The notes under the pieces are model-generated. The model did no database searches. It was not told where the DNA came from and worked only from the letters and a program-made list of their open reading frames with translations. 64,000 nt of DNA, taken from Jannaschia sp. W003 (GTDB taxonomy: Bacteria > Pseudomonadota > Alphaproteobacteria > Rhodobacterales > Rhodobacteraceae). Both the position numbers and the translations under genes were made by a program. The DNA lies in the NCBI RefSeq assembly GCF_025144335.1, contig NZ_CP083539.1, forward strand, positions 1,923,501-1,987,500, in the 5' to 3' direction. Shown in pieces: positions 35,433 through 45,776 of the stretch. Position 1 is the stretch's first letter. Each line of letters begins with the position of its first letter.

Positions 35433-38207
35433 CTACGGGGCGTTGCCCTCGGGCGCCTGTGCATCCTGGCCGAGCCCGGTATCCGCCGTCGCGTCACCCG
35501 GATCGGCCACGCGCGCGACGGACACGACGCGCTCGCCCGCGCGGGTCTGGAACACCTTCACGCCGCCCGCGGAGCGCGAGCGGAAGCTGATCTCGTCCAC
35601 GGGCGTGCGGATCGACTGGCCGGTGGAGGTGGCCAGCATGATCTGGTCGCCCGGCTCGACCGGGAAGGCCGCCACGATGGGGCCGCCGCGGGCCGCACGG
35701 TCCTGCGCGCCCACGCCCATGCCGCCCCGCCCGCGCACCGGGTAGTCGTGGCTGGAGGACAGCTTGCCCGCGCCGGCCTCGGTGATGGTGACCAGGAGGT
35801 CCTCGGCCGCCGACATCTCGGCGTAGCGCTCCTGGGGCAGGGTGGCGTTGCTGTCGCCCTCCTCGCCTTCCTCGATCTCGGCGTCGTCCGCCAGCCCGGC
35901 CATGGCGCGGCGCATCTTGAGGTAGGCGGCGCGCTCGTCGGAGGTGGCCTCGAAGTGGCGCAGCACGGCCATGGAGACCACGGCGTCGTCCTCGCCGAGC
36001 CGAATGCCGCGCACGCCCACCGAGGCGCGCGAATTGAAGACGCGCACGTCCGTCGCCGGGAAGCGGATCGCCCGGCCCGAGCGCGTCACCAGCAGAACGT
36101 CGTCGTCGTGCGAGGCGATGCGCGCGTCGATCAGCTTCCAGCCTTCGCTGTCGCCCTCGAACTTCATGGCGATCTTGCCGTTGCGCATGACGTTGGCGAA
36201 GTCCGACAGGGCGTTGCGGCGCACGGTCCCGTGGTCGGTGGCGAACACCACCTGCAGCTCGTCCCAGTGCGCCTCGTCGCGGTCCACGGGCATCACCGCG
36301 GCGATGCCGGTGCCGGGCGCAACGGGCAGGAGGTTCACCAGCGCCTTGCCCTTCGCGGTGCGCCCGCCCTGGGGCAGGCGCCAGGTCTTGATCTTGTAGA
36401 CCATCCCGTCGGTCGTGAAGAACAGGAGCGGCGTGTGGGTGTTGGCCACGAACAGCGTGGTGACCACGTCGTCCTCCTTCGTGGCCATGCCGCCCAGCCC
36501 CTTGCCGCCGCGGCGCTGCGAGCGGAACTCGCCCAGCGGCGTGCGCTTGGCGTAGCCCGAGGCCGTGATAGTCACGACCATCTCCTCGCGCTCGATGAGA
36601 TCCTCGTCCTCCATGTCGCCCGACCAGTCGGCGATCTCGGTGCGGCGCGGCACGGCGAAGAGCTGGCGCACCTCGCGCAGCTCGTCGGAGATGATGCCGA
36701 GGATGCGGGCGCGGGAGGACAGGATGTCGAGGTAGTCCTTGATCTTCGCAGCCAGCGCCTCGAGCTCGTCGGTCACTTCCTTCACGCCAAGCTGGGTCAG
36801 GCGCTGGAGGCGCAGCTCGAGGATGGCGCGGACCTGCCGTTCCGAGAGGTTGTAGGTGCCGTCCTCGTTCATGCGGTGCGAGGGATCGTCGATCAGCTCG
36901 ATGTAGGCGGCGATGTCGCGCGCGGGCCACCGGCGCTCCATCAGCTTGGCGCGCGCATCCGCGGCGTCGGCGGACGCGCGGATCGTGGCGACCACCTCGT
37001 CGACGTTGGTGACGGCGACGGCGAGGCCGCAGAGCACATGGGAGCGGTCGCGCGCCTCGTTCAGGAGGTGCGCGGTGCGGCGGGCCACCACCTCCTCGCG
37101 GAAGTCGAGGAAGGCGGTGAGGAAGCCGCGAAGCGTCATCTGCTCGGGGCGCCCGCCGTTCAGGGCGAGCATGTTGCAGGGAAAGCTCGACTGCATCGGC
37201 GTGAAGCGGAACAGCTGGTTGAGCACCACCTCTGGCGTGGCGTCGCGCTTGAGGTCCACGACCACGCGCACGCCGACCCGGTCGGACTCGTCGGCGACGC
37301 CCGCGATGCCCTCGATGCGCCGCTCCTTGGCAGCCTCGGCGATGCGCTGCACCATCACCGCCTTGTTCACCTGGTAGGGGATCTCGTCGACCACGATCGA
37401 GGCGCGGCCGCCGGCCTCCTCGACGCGGGTCTTGGCGCGCACGATGACCGAGCCGCGCCCCTCCAGATACGCCTTGCGGATGCCGGAGCGGCCCAGGATC
37501 ACGCCGCCGGTGGGGAAGTCCGGACCGGGCACCACCTCCATGATCGCCTCCTCCGAGGCGTCGGGCTCCTCGATCAGCAGCAGGCAGGCGTCGATCACCT
37601 CGCCGAGGTTGTGGGGCGGGATGTTGGTGGCCATGCCGACCGCGATGCCGCCGGCGCCGTTCACCAGCATGTTGGGGAAGCGCGCGGGCAGCACCGACGG
37701 CTCGGTGTCCTTGCCGTCGTAGTTCGGCACGAAGTCGACCGTGGACTTGTCGATGTCGGCCAGCAGGAAGCTGGCCGGCCGGTCCATGCGGACCTCGGTG
37801 TAGCGGAAGGCGGCGGCGTTGTCGCCGTCCATGGAGCCGAAGTTGCCCTGCCCGTCGAGCAGGGGCAGCGACATCGAGAAGTCCTGGGTCATGCGGACCA
37901 GGGCCTCGTAGATCGCCGAGTCGCCGTGGGGGTGGTAGTTGCCCATCACGTCGCCCACGGGCCGGGCCGACTTGCGGTAGCTCTTGTCGTACGTGTTCCC
38001 GGTCTCGTGCATGGAGTAGAGGATGCGCCGGTGCACGGGCTTGAGGCCGTCGCGCAGGTCGGGGATCGCGCGCGAGATGATGACGCTCATGGCGTAGTCG
38101 ATGAACGAGGTGCGCATCTCGTCCACGATCGAGACCTGGGGGCCGTCGTGGGCCATCGGCTCGCGGTGGGGCGGCACGTCGTCGGGGATCTCGGGGGTGT
38201 CGGTCAT
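35433..38207 (-). CDS. gyrA: DNA gyrase subunit A
   Basis: The catalytic subunit of DNA gyrase, 924 residues, which introduces negative supercoils together with GyrB. The N terminus has [20 protein letters not shown] and the quinolone-determining region [18 protein letters not shown] with Ser at the position of E. coli S83 and Glu at that of D87. The active-site Tyr is in [10 protein letters not shown]. The C-terminal beta-pinwheel has repeated blades, and the GyrA-box is QRRGGKG. The protein extends with an acidic stretch between blades ([11 protein letters not shown]). The start [10 protein letters not shown] at 38207 is preferred over an upstream extension to 38261. Confidence 0.97.
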   Translation of the reverse strand: MTDTPEIPDDVPPHREPMAHDGPQVSIVDEMRTSFIDYAMSVIISRAIPDLRDGLKPVHRRILYSMHETGNTYDKSYRKSARPVGDVMGNYHPHGDSAIYEALVRMTQDFSMSLPLLDGQGNFGSMDGDNAAAFRYTEVRMDRPASFLLADIDKSTVDFVPNYDGKDTEPSVLPARFPNMLVNGAGGIAVGMATNIPPHNLGEVIDACLLLIEEPDASEEAIMEVVPGPDFPTGGVILGRSGIRKAYLEGRGSVIVRAKTRVEEAGGRASIVVDEIPYQVNKAVMVQRIAEAAKERRIEGIAGVADESDRVGVRVVVDLKRDATPEVVLNQLFRFTPMQSSFPCNMLALNGGRPEQMTLRGFLTAFLDFREEVVARRTAHLLNEARDRSHVLCGLAVAVTNVDEVVATIRASADAADARAKLMERRWPARDIAAYIELIDDPSHRMNEDGTYNLSERQVRAILELRLQRLTQLGVKEVTDELEALAAKIKDYLDILSSRARILGIISDELREVRQLFAVPRRTEIADWSGDMEDEDLIEREEMVVTITASGYAKRTPLGEFRSQRRGGKGLGGMATKEDDVVTTLFVANTHTPLLFFTTDGMVYKIKTWRLPQGGRTAKGKALVNLLPVAPGTGIAAVMPVDRDEAHWDELQVVFATDHGTVRRNALSDFANVMRNGKIAMKFEGDSEGWKLIDARIASHDDDVLLVTRSGRAIRFPATDVRVFNSRASVGVRGIRLGEDDAVVSMAVLRHFEATSDERAAYLKMRRAMAGLADDAEIEEGEEGDSNATLPQERYAEMSAAEDLLVTITEAGAGKLSSSHDYPVRGRGGMGVGAQDRAARGGPIVAAFPVEPGDQIMLATSTGQSIRTPVDEISFRSRSAGGVKVFQTRAGERVVSVARVADPGDATADTGLGQDAQAPEGNAP

Positions 38208-38394
38208 CGGGTCTCCGGCGCGGTCGCGCAACATCTCGTCTCGGGCAGGTCTAGCACCCACTCCATATGGGTTCCACCACCCCGCCGTCCAACCCTGTCA
38301 GCCGCCCCCTCCGGGTGCCAACGAATTGTTTTCTTTGAGCGCGGGGAGAACGGGAGCAATCTGGTCTCACAACAACAAAAGACCGAGGCATTCG

Positions 38395-38658
38395 ATGACC
38401 GAGATGGAGATGATGCTCAAGGGCTACGGCCTGACCACGGCCGAGATGTTCTACCGCATGCCCGACCACCCGCACGTGCTGAACACGTTCGTCTGGCAGG
38501 ACTACGACGTGGCGCCCGATCACCCCAGGCTCCTGAAGTTCGTGGAGTTCTGGGGCGAGGAGATCGAGGGCCCGCTGCATTCCGTGCGCTTCACGCATCG
38601 CAAGCTGATCGCGCCGGGCGAGTGGCGCCACGTGCGCGGCGAGTTCACGGTGCACTAG
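38395..38658 (+). CDS. usg: Usg family protein
   Basis: An 87-residue protein (start MTEMEMMLKGYGLTTAEMFY) matching the small alphaproteobacterial Usg family, with the conserved LNTFVWQDYDVAPDHPRLLK and GPLHSVRFTHRKLIAPGEWR segments. The function is unknown. A GAGG site precedes the ATG at 38395, and the frame is open further upstream to 38101 within the gyrA shadow. It is divergent from gyrA across 187 bp and converges on dsbB with 33 bp between stops. Confidence 0.85.
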   Translation: MTEMEMMLKGYGLTTAEMFYRMPDHPHVLNTFVWQDYDVAPDHPRLLKFVEFWGEEIEGPLHSVRFTHRKLIAPGEWRHVRGEFTVH

Positions 38659-38691
38659 GGGCGGATCACACGGCCCGAAGGCCCGCCGCGG

Positions 38692-39150
38692 TCAGGCCGC
38701 GAGGCGGCGGACGGCCAGCAGCCACACCGCCGCCAGCGCGAGCGACAGCACGGCGTTCCAGCCGGCCATGGTGAGGCCGAACTGCCAAACGATCTCGTCG
38801 CACATCACCAGCGCGACGGGGGCGTCCGTGCTCAAGAGGTCGGCGCCCGACAGGCCGCCCAGCCCCGCGCCGCCGCCGGTACAGCTGGAGGGACCTTCCC
38901 ACCAGCCCTGCTCGACGCCGGCGTGGAACGCCCCGATCCCGGCGGTGACGAGCGCGGCCGCGGCGGCCAGCGCGGCCATCGCGCGCGGCCAGAGGCCCGC
39001 CAGCGCGGCGACGCCGAGCAGGATCGCGGCGGCGTGGGGCCAGCGCTGCCACAGGCACATGGCGCAGGGCGCGAAGCCCGCGAGCTGGAACAGGAACGCG
39101 CCGCCCAGGAGGCCCGCGTGCCCGGCGGTGGCGAGTGCGACGTATCTCAT
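38692..39150 (-). CDS. dsbB: Disulfide bond formation protein DsbB
   Basis: A four-helix inner-membrane quinone reductase of 152 residues that re-oxidises DsbA. The first redox pair is C29 and C32 in FAPCAMCLWQRW, and the second is C90 and C117 (GPSSCTGG and VMCDEI). Four hydrophobic helices are visible (about 4-25, 38-56, 60-78, 125-148). All four cysteines required by the family are present. The gene lies directly downstream of the DedA-like gene on the same strand, with an 11-bp gap, so the two are probably cotranscribed. Confidence 0.9.
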   Translation of the reverse strand: MRYVALATAGHAGLLGGAFLFQLAGFAPCAMCLWQRWPHAAAILLGVAALAGLWPRAMAALAAAAALVTAGIGAFHAGVEQGWWEGPSSCTGGGAGLGGLSGADLLSTDAPVALVMCDEIVWQFGLTMAGWNAVLSLALAAVWLLAVRRLAA

Positions 39151-39161
39151 CCGTCCGGCCC

Positions 39162-39740
39162 TCACAGGAAGCGCACCGCGGCGAGGCCGCCGAACAGCAG
39201 CACCACGGCTGCGGTGAACACGAGGCCGAGCCGGCGCTCGATGAAGGCGCGCGCCGGATCGCCCACGGCCCAGAGGATACCGGCGACGAGGAAGAAGCGC
39301 AGCCCCCGCGCCACGATGCTGGCGACCACGAAGACCGGCAGGCTGAGCGCCGTCGCGCCCGACAGGATGGTGATGACCTTGTAGGGGAACGGCGTGACGC
39401 CCGCGGCCAGCACCACCCAGGCGCCCCACTCGTTGAAGCGCAGCTGGAACTCCTCGAAGTAGGCGGCCTTGCCGAGCGCGGCGAGCATCGGCGCACCCAG
39501 CCCCTCGTAGGCGAAGTAGCCGATGGCGTAGCCAAGGAGCGCCCCCGCCACGGAGGCCGCGGTGCAGACGCCCGCGATCACCCAGGCGCGCGAGGGGCGG
39601 GCCAGCACCATCGGCAGCAACAGCACGTCGGGGGGGATCGGAAAGAACGACGATTCCAGGAAGCTGACCACGGCCAGCACCCACAGGGCGCGCGGATGGG
39701 CGGCCCATCCGATGGTCCAGTCGTAGAGGCGGCGGATCAT
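39162..39740 (-). CDS. YqaA/DedA-like VTT-domain membrane protein
   Basis: A 192-residue multi-pass membrane protein of the SNARE-associated/VTT family, YqaA branch. It shows the conserved SFLESSFFPIPPDVLLLPM in the first reentrant hairpin, then GYAIGYFAYEGLG and GVTPFPYKVITILSGAT in the second, with C-terminal transmembrane helices. DedA relatives move lipids such as undecaprenyl phosphate across the membrane or affect proton homeostasis; the role of the YqaA branch is not settled. Start candidates are the ATG at 39740 (MIRRLYDW) and a GTG 18 bp upstream; I prefer 39740. It is cotranscribed with dsbB. Confidence 0.85.
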   Translation of the reverse strand: MIRRLYDWTIGWAAHPRALWVLAVVSFLESSFFPIPPDVLLLPMVLARPSRAWVIAGVCTAASVAGALLGYAIGYFAYEGLGAPMLAALGKAAYFEEFQLRFNEWGAWVVLAAGVTPFPYKVITILSGATALSLPVFVVASIVARGLRFFLVAGILWAVGDPARAFIERRLGLVFTAAVVLLFGGLAAVRFL

Positions 39741-39808
39741 GGGCGGTGGCGGTCCCACGGAACCCCGGCCGGGTCAAGCGCGATTGCTCCTGAAGGGGAG
39801 GGCGTACC

Positions 39809-40693
39809 ATGCGTTGGAGAGGGCGGCGCGGAAGCGCGAACATCATCGACCGGCGGGGCCGGGGCGGACGGCGCGGAGGCGGCATGCGCGTCGCAGGCGC
39901 GGGCGGGCTCGGGGGCTTCGGCCTCATCGCCGTGCTGCTGATCGGCTGGTTCTTCGGGATCGACGTGACGCCGTTCCTCGGCGGCGGCGGCGGCACAGTG
40001 GTCACCTCGGAGCCCGCGGGTCCCGCGCGCCCGCTGTCCGAGGCCGAGCGCGCCGAGGGCGAGTTCGTGTCCGTGGTGCTGGCCGACACCGAGGAGGTCT
40101 GGGCCGACCTCTTCGCGCGCCAGGTCGACGGGGCCTACGACCCCGCGCAGCTGGTGCTCTACTCCGAGGTCACCTCGTCGCCCTGCGGCGGCGCCTCGGG
40201 CGCCACGGGGCCGTTCTACTGCCCGGCCGACGAGCGCATCTACCTCGACACCGCGTTCTTCACCACGCTCGAGGAGCGCATGGGCGCGCAGGACGACTTC
40301 GCGGCGGCCTACGTGGTGGCCCACGAGGTGGCGCACCACGTGCAGGGCGAGCTGGGCACGCTGGCCGAGGCCAACGCCCTGCGCCGCCACGTCTCCGAGG
40401 CGGAGAGCAACGCGATCTCGGTGCGCCTCGAGCTGCAGGCCGACTGCTACTCGGGGATCTGGGCGCGCGCCGCGAACGAGCGCTTCGGCACCTTGGAGCG
40501 CGGCGACGTCGAGGAGGCGATCGATGCGGCCCGGCGCATCGGCGACGACTACCTCCAGCGCCGTGCGGGCCGGGTGCCCGCGCCGCACACCTTCACCCAC
40601 GGCACCTCGGAGCAGCGCGCGCGCTGGTTCCGCCAGGGCTGGGAGACGGGCGACCTACGCGCCTGCGACACCTTCGGCGCGGCCTCGCTCTAG
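39809..40693 (+). CDS. ypfJ: YpfJ family neutral zinc metallopeptidase
   Basis: A 294-residue membrane-anchored zinc peptidase. A basic, Gly/Arg-rich N terminus is followed by a transmembrane helix (about 36-52, FGLIAVLLIGWFFGI) and a large outer domain. The zincin motif is VVAHEVAHHVQG, with a third ligand further on (ELQADCYSGIWA). Other family marks are ARPLSEAERAEGEFVSVVLA and PFYCPADERIYLD. The substrate is unknown. The ATG at 39809 has a GGGAGGG site at 39796-39802. It is divergent from the DedA-like gene with a 68-bp gap, and a tRNA gene follows it. Confidence 0.92.
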   Translation: MRWRGRRGSANIIDRRGRGGRRGGGMRVAGAGGLGGFGLIAVLLIGWFFGIDVTPFLGGGGGTVVTSEPAGPARPLSEAERAEGEFVSVVLADTEEVWADLFARQVDGAYDPAQLVLYSEVTSSPCGGASGATGPFYCPADERIYLDTAFFTTLEERMGAQDDFAAAYVVAHEVAHHVQGELGTLAEANALRRHVSEAESNAISVRLELQADCYSGIWARAANERFGTLERGDVEEAIDAARRIGDDYLQRRAGRVPAPHTFTHGTSEQRARWFRQGWETGDLRACDTFGAASL

Positions 40694-40761
40694 TCCGCCG
40701 CGGTTCCGCCACGGGCGCCGTTGACGGGCGCGCGCCCCCGCCTTAGGGCGGCGGGGCGTGC

Positions 40762-40843
40762 GCCCGTGTGGCGGAATTGGTAGACGCAGCGGATTCAAAA
40801 TCCGCCGGAGCAATCCTTGCCGGTTCGAGTCCGGCCACGGGTA
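40762..40843 (+). tRNA. tRNA-Leu (anticodon CAA)
   Basis: An 82-nt cloverleaf with acceptor arms GCCCGTG and CACGGGT (one G-U pair at the end), a D arm with GGTAGACGC, an anticodon stem GCGGA/TCCGC with loop TTCAAAA giving CAA, a class II variable arm (CGGAGCAATCCTT) and a T arm GCCGG-TTCGAGT-CCGGC. The long variable arm and CAA anticodon identify leucine. CCA is not encoded. Confidence 0.95.
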
Positions 40844-41692
40844 CGCGCGCCACCTTCAGCGATGTTCGGACCCCGGCGTGGGATCTGTCTTTCGCCCCCG
40901 TTGGATTAGATCCGTCAAGACGGCGTGGCGGGGCGTCTAGGTTCGATCCGGCACCCTCCTTCTCAATCCCCAGAGAAACAGTGGGTTCATGCGACGCCCC
41001 TAACGTGCCGCAATTGGGTTTCCCATTCGGAAACAGGCGCGCCCTTCCAGCGACGGCGGAGCGCGGGCCGGAGGACCGGTTCGACAGACCCTTACGCGCG
41101 GGGGAGGGCCAACTACGCGACCGCCGGCTTTCGGGAACTGTCCCCCGCGAGGAAACGACCCCATCCCAACCGCGCCGGATTTCAAGGCAAGAGCGCCATC
41201 GCACGGGCCGTGGAAGCGCAGAGCGTGCTTTTCCTGTCGCATCACTTGGGCTAATTCTGGGCCACGCCTGACTGGGGGGCGATGTCTGCTGGCCACGGGG
41301 GCGGCCGCACAGCTTCACGCTCGACGTTCCATGTCGGGCGGATCGTTCGACGTGTGACGGCGAGGTCTCTCGCCGGTCGCGGCGCCCTGGGGGGGAGCTT
41401 CACATGTCCAGCGTTCGCGGCGCGCTTCGGCGCGCCGGCGGAGCGGGTGCGCCGTTCGGGTCCACGCGGCATCGGCCTTCGCGATGGCGCGGATACGTCG
41501 AGGACCCAACCGGAGAGCGACACGATGACCATGCGTCGACACCACGGCCACACGGGGCGCGACCGCCCCGGGACGGCCGCGCGATGCACCGGTCCCGCGT
41601 CGATCGCCCCGGCACGACACACGTACCAGGACCAATCCTGCCGGTATGCCGCGCGGCGCGCGCGCCACGGCGCGGCATAGGGAGCCACTGCC
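40844..41692. other. 850-bp stretch without a recognisable gene
   Basis: Between the tRNA and the RTX-Hint gene I see no coding region with a credible start, Shine-Dalgarno and homology. Several open frames exist on both strands but all are Arg/Pro/Gly-rich with no domain. The segment looks slightly less GC-rich than its neighbours. A small inverted repeat GTTTCC-N5-GGAAAC lies at 41018-41034. A 10-bp repeat TATGCCGCGC / GCGCGGCATA (41645-41654 and 41670-41679) ends just before the ribosome-binding site of the RTX gene and could fold in its leader. Confidence 0.5.
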
Positions 41693-44600
41693 ATGACTCA
41701 TCAGACCGTGATCGACTTCGACGACGTCGACAACGCCGACCGCCAGGACGGGTTCTTCAAGCTGGACGGCGTGACCGTGTGGAACGCCGACCTGCGCAAG
41801 AGCTTCCGGCCCGACGAGGACCATCCGGCCACGATCTTCGATGCCGAGAACCCGACGGGCGGCGACACCGACCTCGCCTACGACGGTCGCGGCGGCATCC
41901 TGATCGCCCAGGAGACCGTGGGCCAGGCGCCCGACGACAACGCCCACGGCGCGGGCTTCGTGTTCGCGTTCCACGAGGCGAGCACGGTCGAGCAGCTCAC
42001 GGTGCTCGACGTCGAGGAGGGGGCCTGGATCAAGCTCTACGACTCCAAGGGCTGCCTCGTTCGCACCATCGACGTTCGCACGGCCGACAACGGCGAGAAG
42101 GTCGTCGACATCGGCGAGGACGGCATCTGCTGGATGGTCGTGAAGCTCGGCGGCTCGGGCGCGGTGGACGACCTGGTGTTCTCGACCGAGGGCGCCGGTC
42201 CCGACGGGATCATCACCGGCGACGACGGCGACGACCTGATCGACGGGACCTTCGTGGACGAGGACGGCGAGGTCATCGACGGCGGCGACGCGATCCTCGA
42301 CGGCGAGGCGCCCGACGACGACATCGTGCAGGCCGGCGCGGGCAACGACACCGTGCTGGCAAGCGAGGGCGACGACGACGTGTACGGCGGCGCGGGCGAC
42401 GACGTCATCGACGGCGGCAACGGGAACGACCTGCTGCTCGGCGAGGACGGCGACGATACGATCTTCGGCGGGGCGGGCGACGACACCATCCTGGGCGGGG
42501 CGGGCGACGACCTGATCCACGGCAACGAGGGCCGCGACCTGATCGAAGGCGGCGACGGCGACGACAAGATCAACGGCAACCGCAAGGAAGACACGATCCA
42601 CGGCGGCGCCGGCGACGACACGATCATCGCCGCGGGCAGCGCCGACCTGATCTTCGGCGACGCGGGCGACGACGAGCTCTACGGCGGCAAGGGCAACGAC
42701 ACGATCGAGGGCGGCGACGGCGACGACGAGATCGAGGGCGGCGAGGACGACGACAGCATCCTCGGCGGTGCGGGCGCCGATTCCATCAGCGGCGACGACG
42801 GCGATGACACGCTGATCGGCGGCGGCGGCGACGACACGATCTTGGGCGGCCTCGGCAACGACACGCTCGACGGCGGCGACGGCGACGACGTGCTCGACGG
42901 TGGGCGCGGCGACGATCTGCTCGAGGGCGGCGCCGGCAACGACATGCTGTTCGGCAACGCCAACAACGACACGATCCGGGGCGGCGACGGCGACGACAAG
43001 GTCGAGGCCTCCGGCGGCGACGACTGCGTGGAGGGGGGCGACGGCGACGACGACCTCTGGGCGGGGCAGGGCAACGACGTGGTCTATGGCGGCCGTGGCG
43101 ACGACGTCATCGACGGCGGCGCGGATGGCGACGACACGCTGATTGGCGGCGACGGCAACGACACGATCCGGGGCCAGGACGGCAACGACGTGATCTTCGG
43201 CGACGGGCCGAACGCGAAGGACGGCGACGCGGGCGACGGCTCCGGCGGGCACGCCGGTTCGGGGAGCGGCTCGGGCAAGGACACGGGGTCCGGTTCGGGC
43301 AGCGGCTCGGGCTCCGGGTCGGGCAAGCACGACGGCAGCGGCTTGGGGTCCGGCAGCGGCTCCGGCAAGGCCTCCGGCAGCGGTTCGGGTTCGGGCAAGG
43401 CGTCGGGAACGGGGTCCGGCTCGGGCAAGGCGTCGGGCTCCGGCTCCGGATCGGCGCCGACGAAGGGCACCTTCGACGACTACCTCTCGGGCGGGGCGGG
43501 CGACGACTACATCGACGGCCAGCTCGGCGACGACCTGATCGAGGGCGACGACGGCAACGACACACTGATCGGCGGCGCGGGCAATGATACCCTGATGGGC
43601 GGTCTCGGCGACGACACCCTCGACGGCGGCGACGGCGACGACGTGCTGAACGGCGGCCGCGGCAACGACGTTCTCGAGGGCGGCAAGGGCAACGACATGC
43701 TCTTCGGGCACGCCAACAACGACACGATCCGCGGCGGCGACGGCGACGACAAGGTCGAGGCCTCGGGTGGCGACGACTGCGTGGAGGGAGGCGACGGCAA
43801 CGACGACCTCTGGGCCGGCATGGGCGACGACGAGGTCTACGGCGGTCGCGGCGACGACGTGATCGACGGCGGCCGGGGCGGCGACGACACGCTGATCGGC
43901 GGCACCGGCAACGACACCATCCGCGGTCAGGACGGCGACGACGTCATCTACGGCGACGGGCCGAACGAGAAGGGCGGCGTCTCCGAGGAGCCGGACTGCG
44001 AAGACGACAAGCACGCCGGGTCCGGGTCAGGCTCGGGATCGGGAAGCGGCTCGGGCAAGCACGGCGGCGCGGGCAGCGGCTCGGGGTCCGGCAGCGGCTC
44101 CGGCAAGCATGCCGGCTCGGGGTCCGGCAGCGGCTCGGGTTCGGGCTCCGGCAAGGCCTCGGGCACGGGGTCCGGGTCGGGCAAGGCGTCGGGCTCCGGC
44201 TCCGCCGCGAAGGGCACCTTCGACGACTACCTGTCGGGCGGCGCGGGCGACGACGAGATCCACGGAGGCTTCGGCGACGACGTCATCGAGGGCGGCGACG
44301 GCGACGACACGATCTTCGGCGGCACCGGGCGCGACACGGTCACGGGCGGCGACGGCGCCGACATGATCGACACCGGCGACGACGAGGACGTGATCTTCGG
44401 CGCCACCGCGGGCGACATGATCGACGGCGGCTCGGGCATCTGCGAGGGCGAGGAGGATTGCGACATCCTCGACCTCACCGGCTCGAACGTGGCGCGGATC
44501 GAGTACACCTCGGCGGACCGGGAAGACGGGATCATCCACTTCCGCGACGGCGGCACGGCGAAGTTCGAGGAGATCGAGAAGATCATCCCCTGCTTCACCC

Positions 44601-45172
44601 CGGGCACGCTGATCGCCACGCCGCGCGGCGAGGTCCCCGTCGAGACGCTGGAGGTCGGCGACCGGGTCATCACCCGCGACAACGGCATCCAAGTGATCCG
44701 CTGGGTCGGCCACAAGCGCCTCGAGGCGGCGGAGTTGGAGGCGAACGGCGCGTTGCGGCCCGTCATGATCCGCCAGGGCGCCCTGGGCCACGGCCTGCCC
44801 GAACGGGACATGCGCGTCTCGCCCCAACACCGGGTGCTGATCGCCAACGACGAGACCATGCTCTACTTCGACGAGCGCGAGGTCCTGGTCGCGGCGAAGC
44901 ATCTGGTCGGCCGACCGGGCATCGAGCGGATGGGCACCGAGGCGCTCACCTACGTCCACGTGATGTTCGACAATCACGAGGTGATCCTGTCGGACGGCGC
45001 CTGGACCGAGAGCTTCCAGCCGGGCGACGGCTCGCTCAAGGGCGTCGGGACGGCGCAGGCCGAGGAGATCTTCGCGGTCTTCCCGGAGCTGCGCACCGCA
45101 CGGGGCCGCGCCGAGTACACCGCGGCGCGCCGGATGCTGAAGCGCCAGGAGGCGGAGCTGCTCGCGAAGTAG
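41693..45172 (+). CDS. RTX calcium-binding protein with C-terminal Hint domain
   Basis: A very large secreted-type protein of 1159 residues. Residues 1-165 form a non-repeat N-terminal domain of unknown fold. RTX nonapeptides (GGxGDDxIx) fill about 170-516, 596-758 and 843-916. They are separated by two Ser/Gly/Lys linkers (about 520-591 and 772-840) such as [16 protein letters not shown] Hint_2 domain starts near 966 with [20 protein letters not shown] and contains [15 protein letters not shown] proteins usually leave by type I secretion and fold in external calcium. Residues of unit one reappear 251 codons later, showing an internal tandem duplication. The ligand or activity is unknown. The start follows AGGGAGCC. 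Confidence 0.9.
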   Translation: MTHQTVIDFDDVDNADRQDGFFKLDGVTVWNADLRKSFRPDEDHPATIFDAENPTGGDTDLAYDGRGGILIAQETVGQAPDDNAHGAGFVFAFHEASTVEQLTVLDVEEGAWIKLYDSKGCLVRTIDVRTADNGEKVVDIGEDGICWMVVKLGGSGAVDDLVFSTEGAGPDGIITGDDGDDLIDGTFVDEDGEVIDGGDAILDGEAPDDDIVQAGAGNDTVLASEGDDDVYGGAGDDVIDGGNGNDLLLGEDGDDTIFGGAGDDTILGGAGDDLIHGNEGRDLIEGGDGDDKINGNRKEDTIHGGAGDDTIIAAGSADLIFGDAGDDELYGGKGNDTIEGGDGDDEIEGGEDDDSILGGAGADSISGDDGDDTLIGGGGDDTILGGLGNDTLDGGDGDDVLDGGRGDDLLEGGAGNDMLFGNANNDTIRGGDGDDKVEASGGDDCVEGGDGDDDLWAGQGNDVVYGGRGDDVIDGGADGDDTLIGGDGNDTIRGQDGNDVIFGDGPNAKDGDAGDGSGGHAGSGSGSGKDTGSGSGSGSGSGSGKHDGSGLGSGSGSGKASGSGSGSGKASGTGSGSGKASGSGSGSAPTKGTFDDYLSGGAGDDYIDGQLGDDLIEGDDGNDTLIGGAGNDTLMGGLGDDTLDGGDGDDVLNGGRGNDVLEGGKGNDMLFGHANNDTIRGGDGDDKVEASGGDDCVEGGDGNDDLWAGMGDDEVYGGRGDDVIDGGRGGDDTLIGGTGNDTIRGQDGDDVIYGDGPNEKGGVSEEPDCEDDKHAGSGSGSGSGSGSGKHGGAGSGSGSGSGSGKHAGSGSGSGSGSGSGKASGTGSGSGKASGSGSAAKGTFDDYLSGGAGDDEIHGGFGDDVIEGGDGDDTIFGGTGRDTVTGGDGADMIDTGDDEDVIFGATAGDMIDGGSGICEGEEDCDILDLTGSNVARIEYTSADREDGIIHFRDGGTAKFEEIEKIIPCFTPGTLIATPRGEVPVETLEVGDRVITRDNGIQVIRWVGHKRLEAAELEANGALRPVMIRQGALGHGLPERDMRVSPQHRVLIANDETMLYFDEREVLVAAKHLVGRPGIERMGTEALTYVHVMFDNHEVILSDGAWTESFQPGDGSLKGVGTAQAEEIFAVFPELRTARGRAEYTAARRMLKRQEAELLAK
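42851..44350 (+). repeat. Internal tandem duplication, two units of about 750 bp in the RTX gene
   Basis: The segment beginning [18 protein letters not shown] (42851) is repeated as [18 protein letters not shown] (43604), an exact offset of 753 bp or 251 codons. Each unit contains about 130 residues of RTX repeats with the unusual [14 protein letters not shown], then a GSG-rich linker, then [14 protein letters not shown]. The two copies differ at scattered codons, so the duplication is not very recent. Confidence 0.85.
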
Positions 45173-45195
45173 CGGCACCGCGCGGACACGGGGGC

Positions 45196-45219
45196 AGGGG
45201 GCGCGCCGCGGCGCCCCCT
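45196..45219 (+). terminator. Intrinsic terminator after the RTX-Hint gene
   Basis: A 9-bp stem (AGGGGGCGC on the left arm) with a GCCGCG loop, followed by a T run (the last stem T plus TT and CCC), 23 bp after the stop. Confidence 0.75.
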
Positions 45220-45273
45220 TTCCCGTGGGGGCATGCGTGCTAAGGACTCCGGAAACCACGAGGGGAGGGCGCG

Positions 45274-45702
45274 ATGCGCCGATGGCATTTCTACCTGATG
45301 GGCGCGATCGCCACGATCTGGGGCATCCTGTCGCTGGCCGAGTACACGATGGTCTCCTACGGGCTGCAGGCCGGCTGGCTCGACATGTACCCGCCCCAGC
45401 AGCTGGAATGGCTCGCGACGCTGCCCGGCTGGGTCCACGGCGTCTGGGGCGCCCACGCGACGCTCGCGCTCGTCGGGGCGCTGTGCCTCGTGGCGCACGT
45501 GCGCGCCGCGGTTTGGATGCTCGGGCTGAGCTGGGTCGGCATCGTGGTCCTGGCCCTCTGGTCCCACGTCTTCGCCGCGCCGCCGCTCTGGTCGATCTCG
45601 GGCGGCATGCTGTCGGTGGGGGTGACGCTGCTGGTGGTCGCCCTGTCGGGCCTGATCTGGCTGTACGCGCGCGGCGAGAAGCGCCACGGCGACATGCTTT
45701 GA
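45274..45702 (+). CDS. Four-helix membrane protein of unknown function
   Basis: A 142-residue integral membrane protein with four predicted helices (about 6-28, 55-74, 81-98, 105-130). It begins MRRWHFYLMGAIATIWGILS. The conserved-looking elements are SLAEYTMV, WLDMYPPQQLEWLATLPGW, GAHATLALVGAL and ISGGMLSVG. I recognise no family, though its shape recalls small hypothetical membrane proteins often seen in marine Rhodobacteraceae. A GAGGGGAGGGCG site precedes the ATG. It stands alone between two terminators. Confidence 0.8.
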   Translation: MRRWHFYLMGAIATIWGILSLAEYTMVSYGLQAGWLDMYPPQQLEWLATLPGWVHGVWGAHATLALVGALCLVAHVRAAVWMLGLSWVGIVVLALWSHVFAAPPLWSISGGMLSVGVTLLVVALSGLIWLYARGEKRHGDML

Positions 45703-45706
45703 TCGC

Positions 45707-45743
45707 GCGCCCCCGGGCGGTTGAAGCCGCCGGGCGGGGGCGC
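45707..45743 (+). terminator. Candidate terminator after the small membrane protein gene
   Basis: An 8-bp outer stem (GCGCCCCC / GGGGGCGC) and a 4-bp inner stem (GCGG / CCGC) around a TTGAAG loop, with an internal loop between, starting 5 bp past the stop codon. No T tract follows. Confidence 0.5.
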
Positions 45744-45776
45744 TAGCACCGCCCGACGGTTTTGCTCGGGATTGCG

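Noticed and set aside
41282..41680. Possible small gene in the region upstream of the RTX gene
   Set aside because: The translation is Arg/Gly/Ser-rich without hydrophobic or domain pattern, and no Shine-Dalgarno precedes the start.
40762..41692. A genomic island inserted at the tRNA-Leu gene
   Set aside because: The tRNA is intact, but no repeated tRNA 3' end, integrase or mobile gene follows, and the downstream genes match the GC content of the rest.
41315..44014. Large minus-strand open frame opposite the RTX gene with regular VVA repeats
   Set aside because: The periodicity is only the complement of the RTX repeat codons. It has no domain, start or ribosome-binding site.
42400..44300. 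Regular spaced repeats that could suggest a CRISPR array
   Set aside because: The units are in-frame GGxGDD codons with variable sequence, not identical repeats separated by unique spacers.
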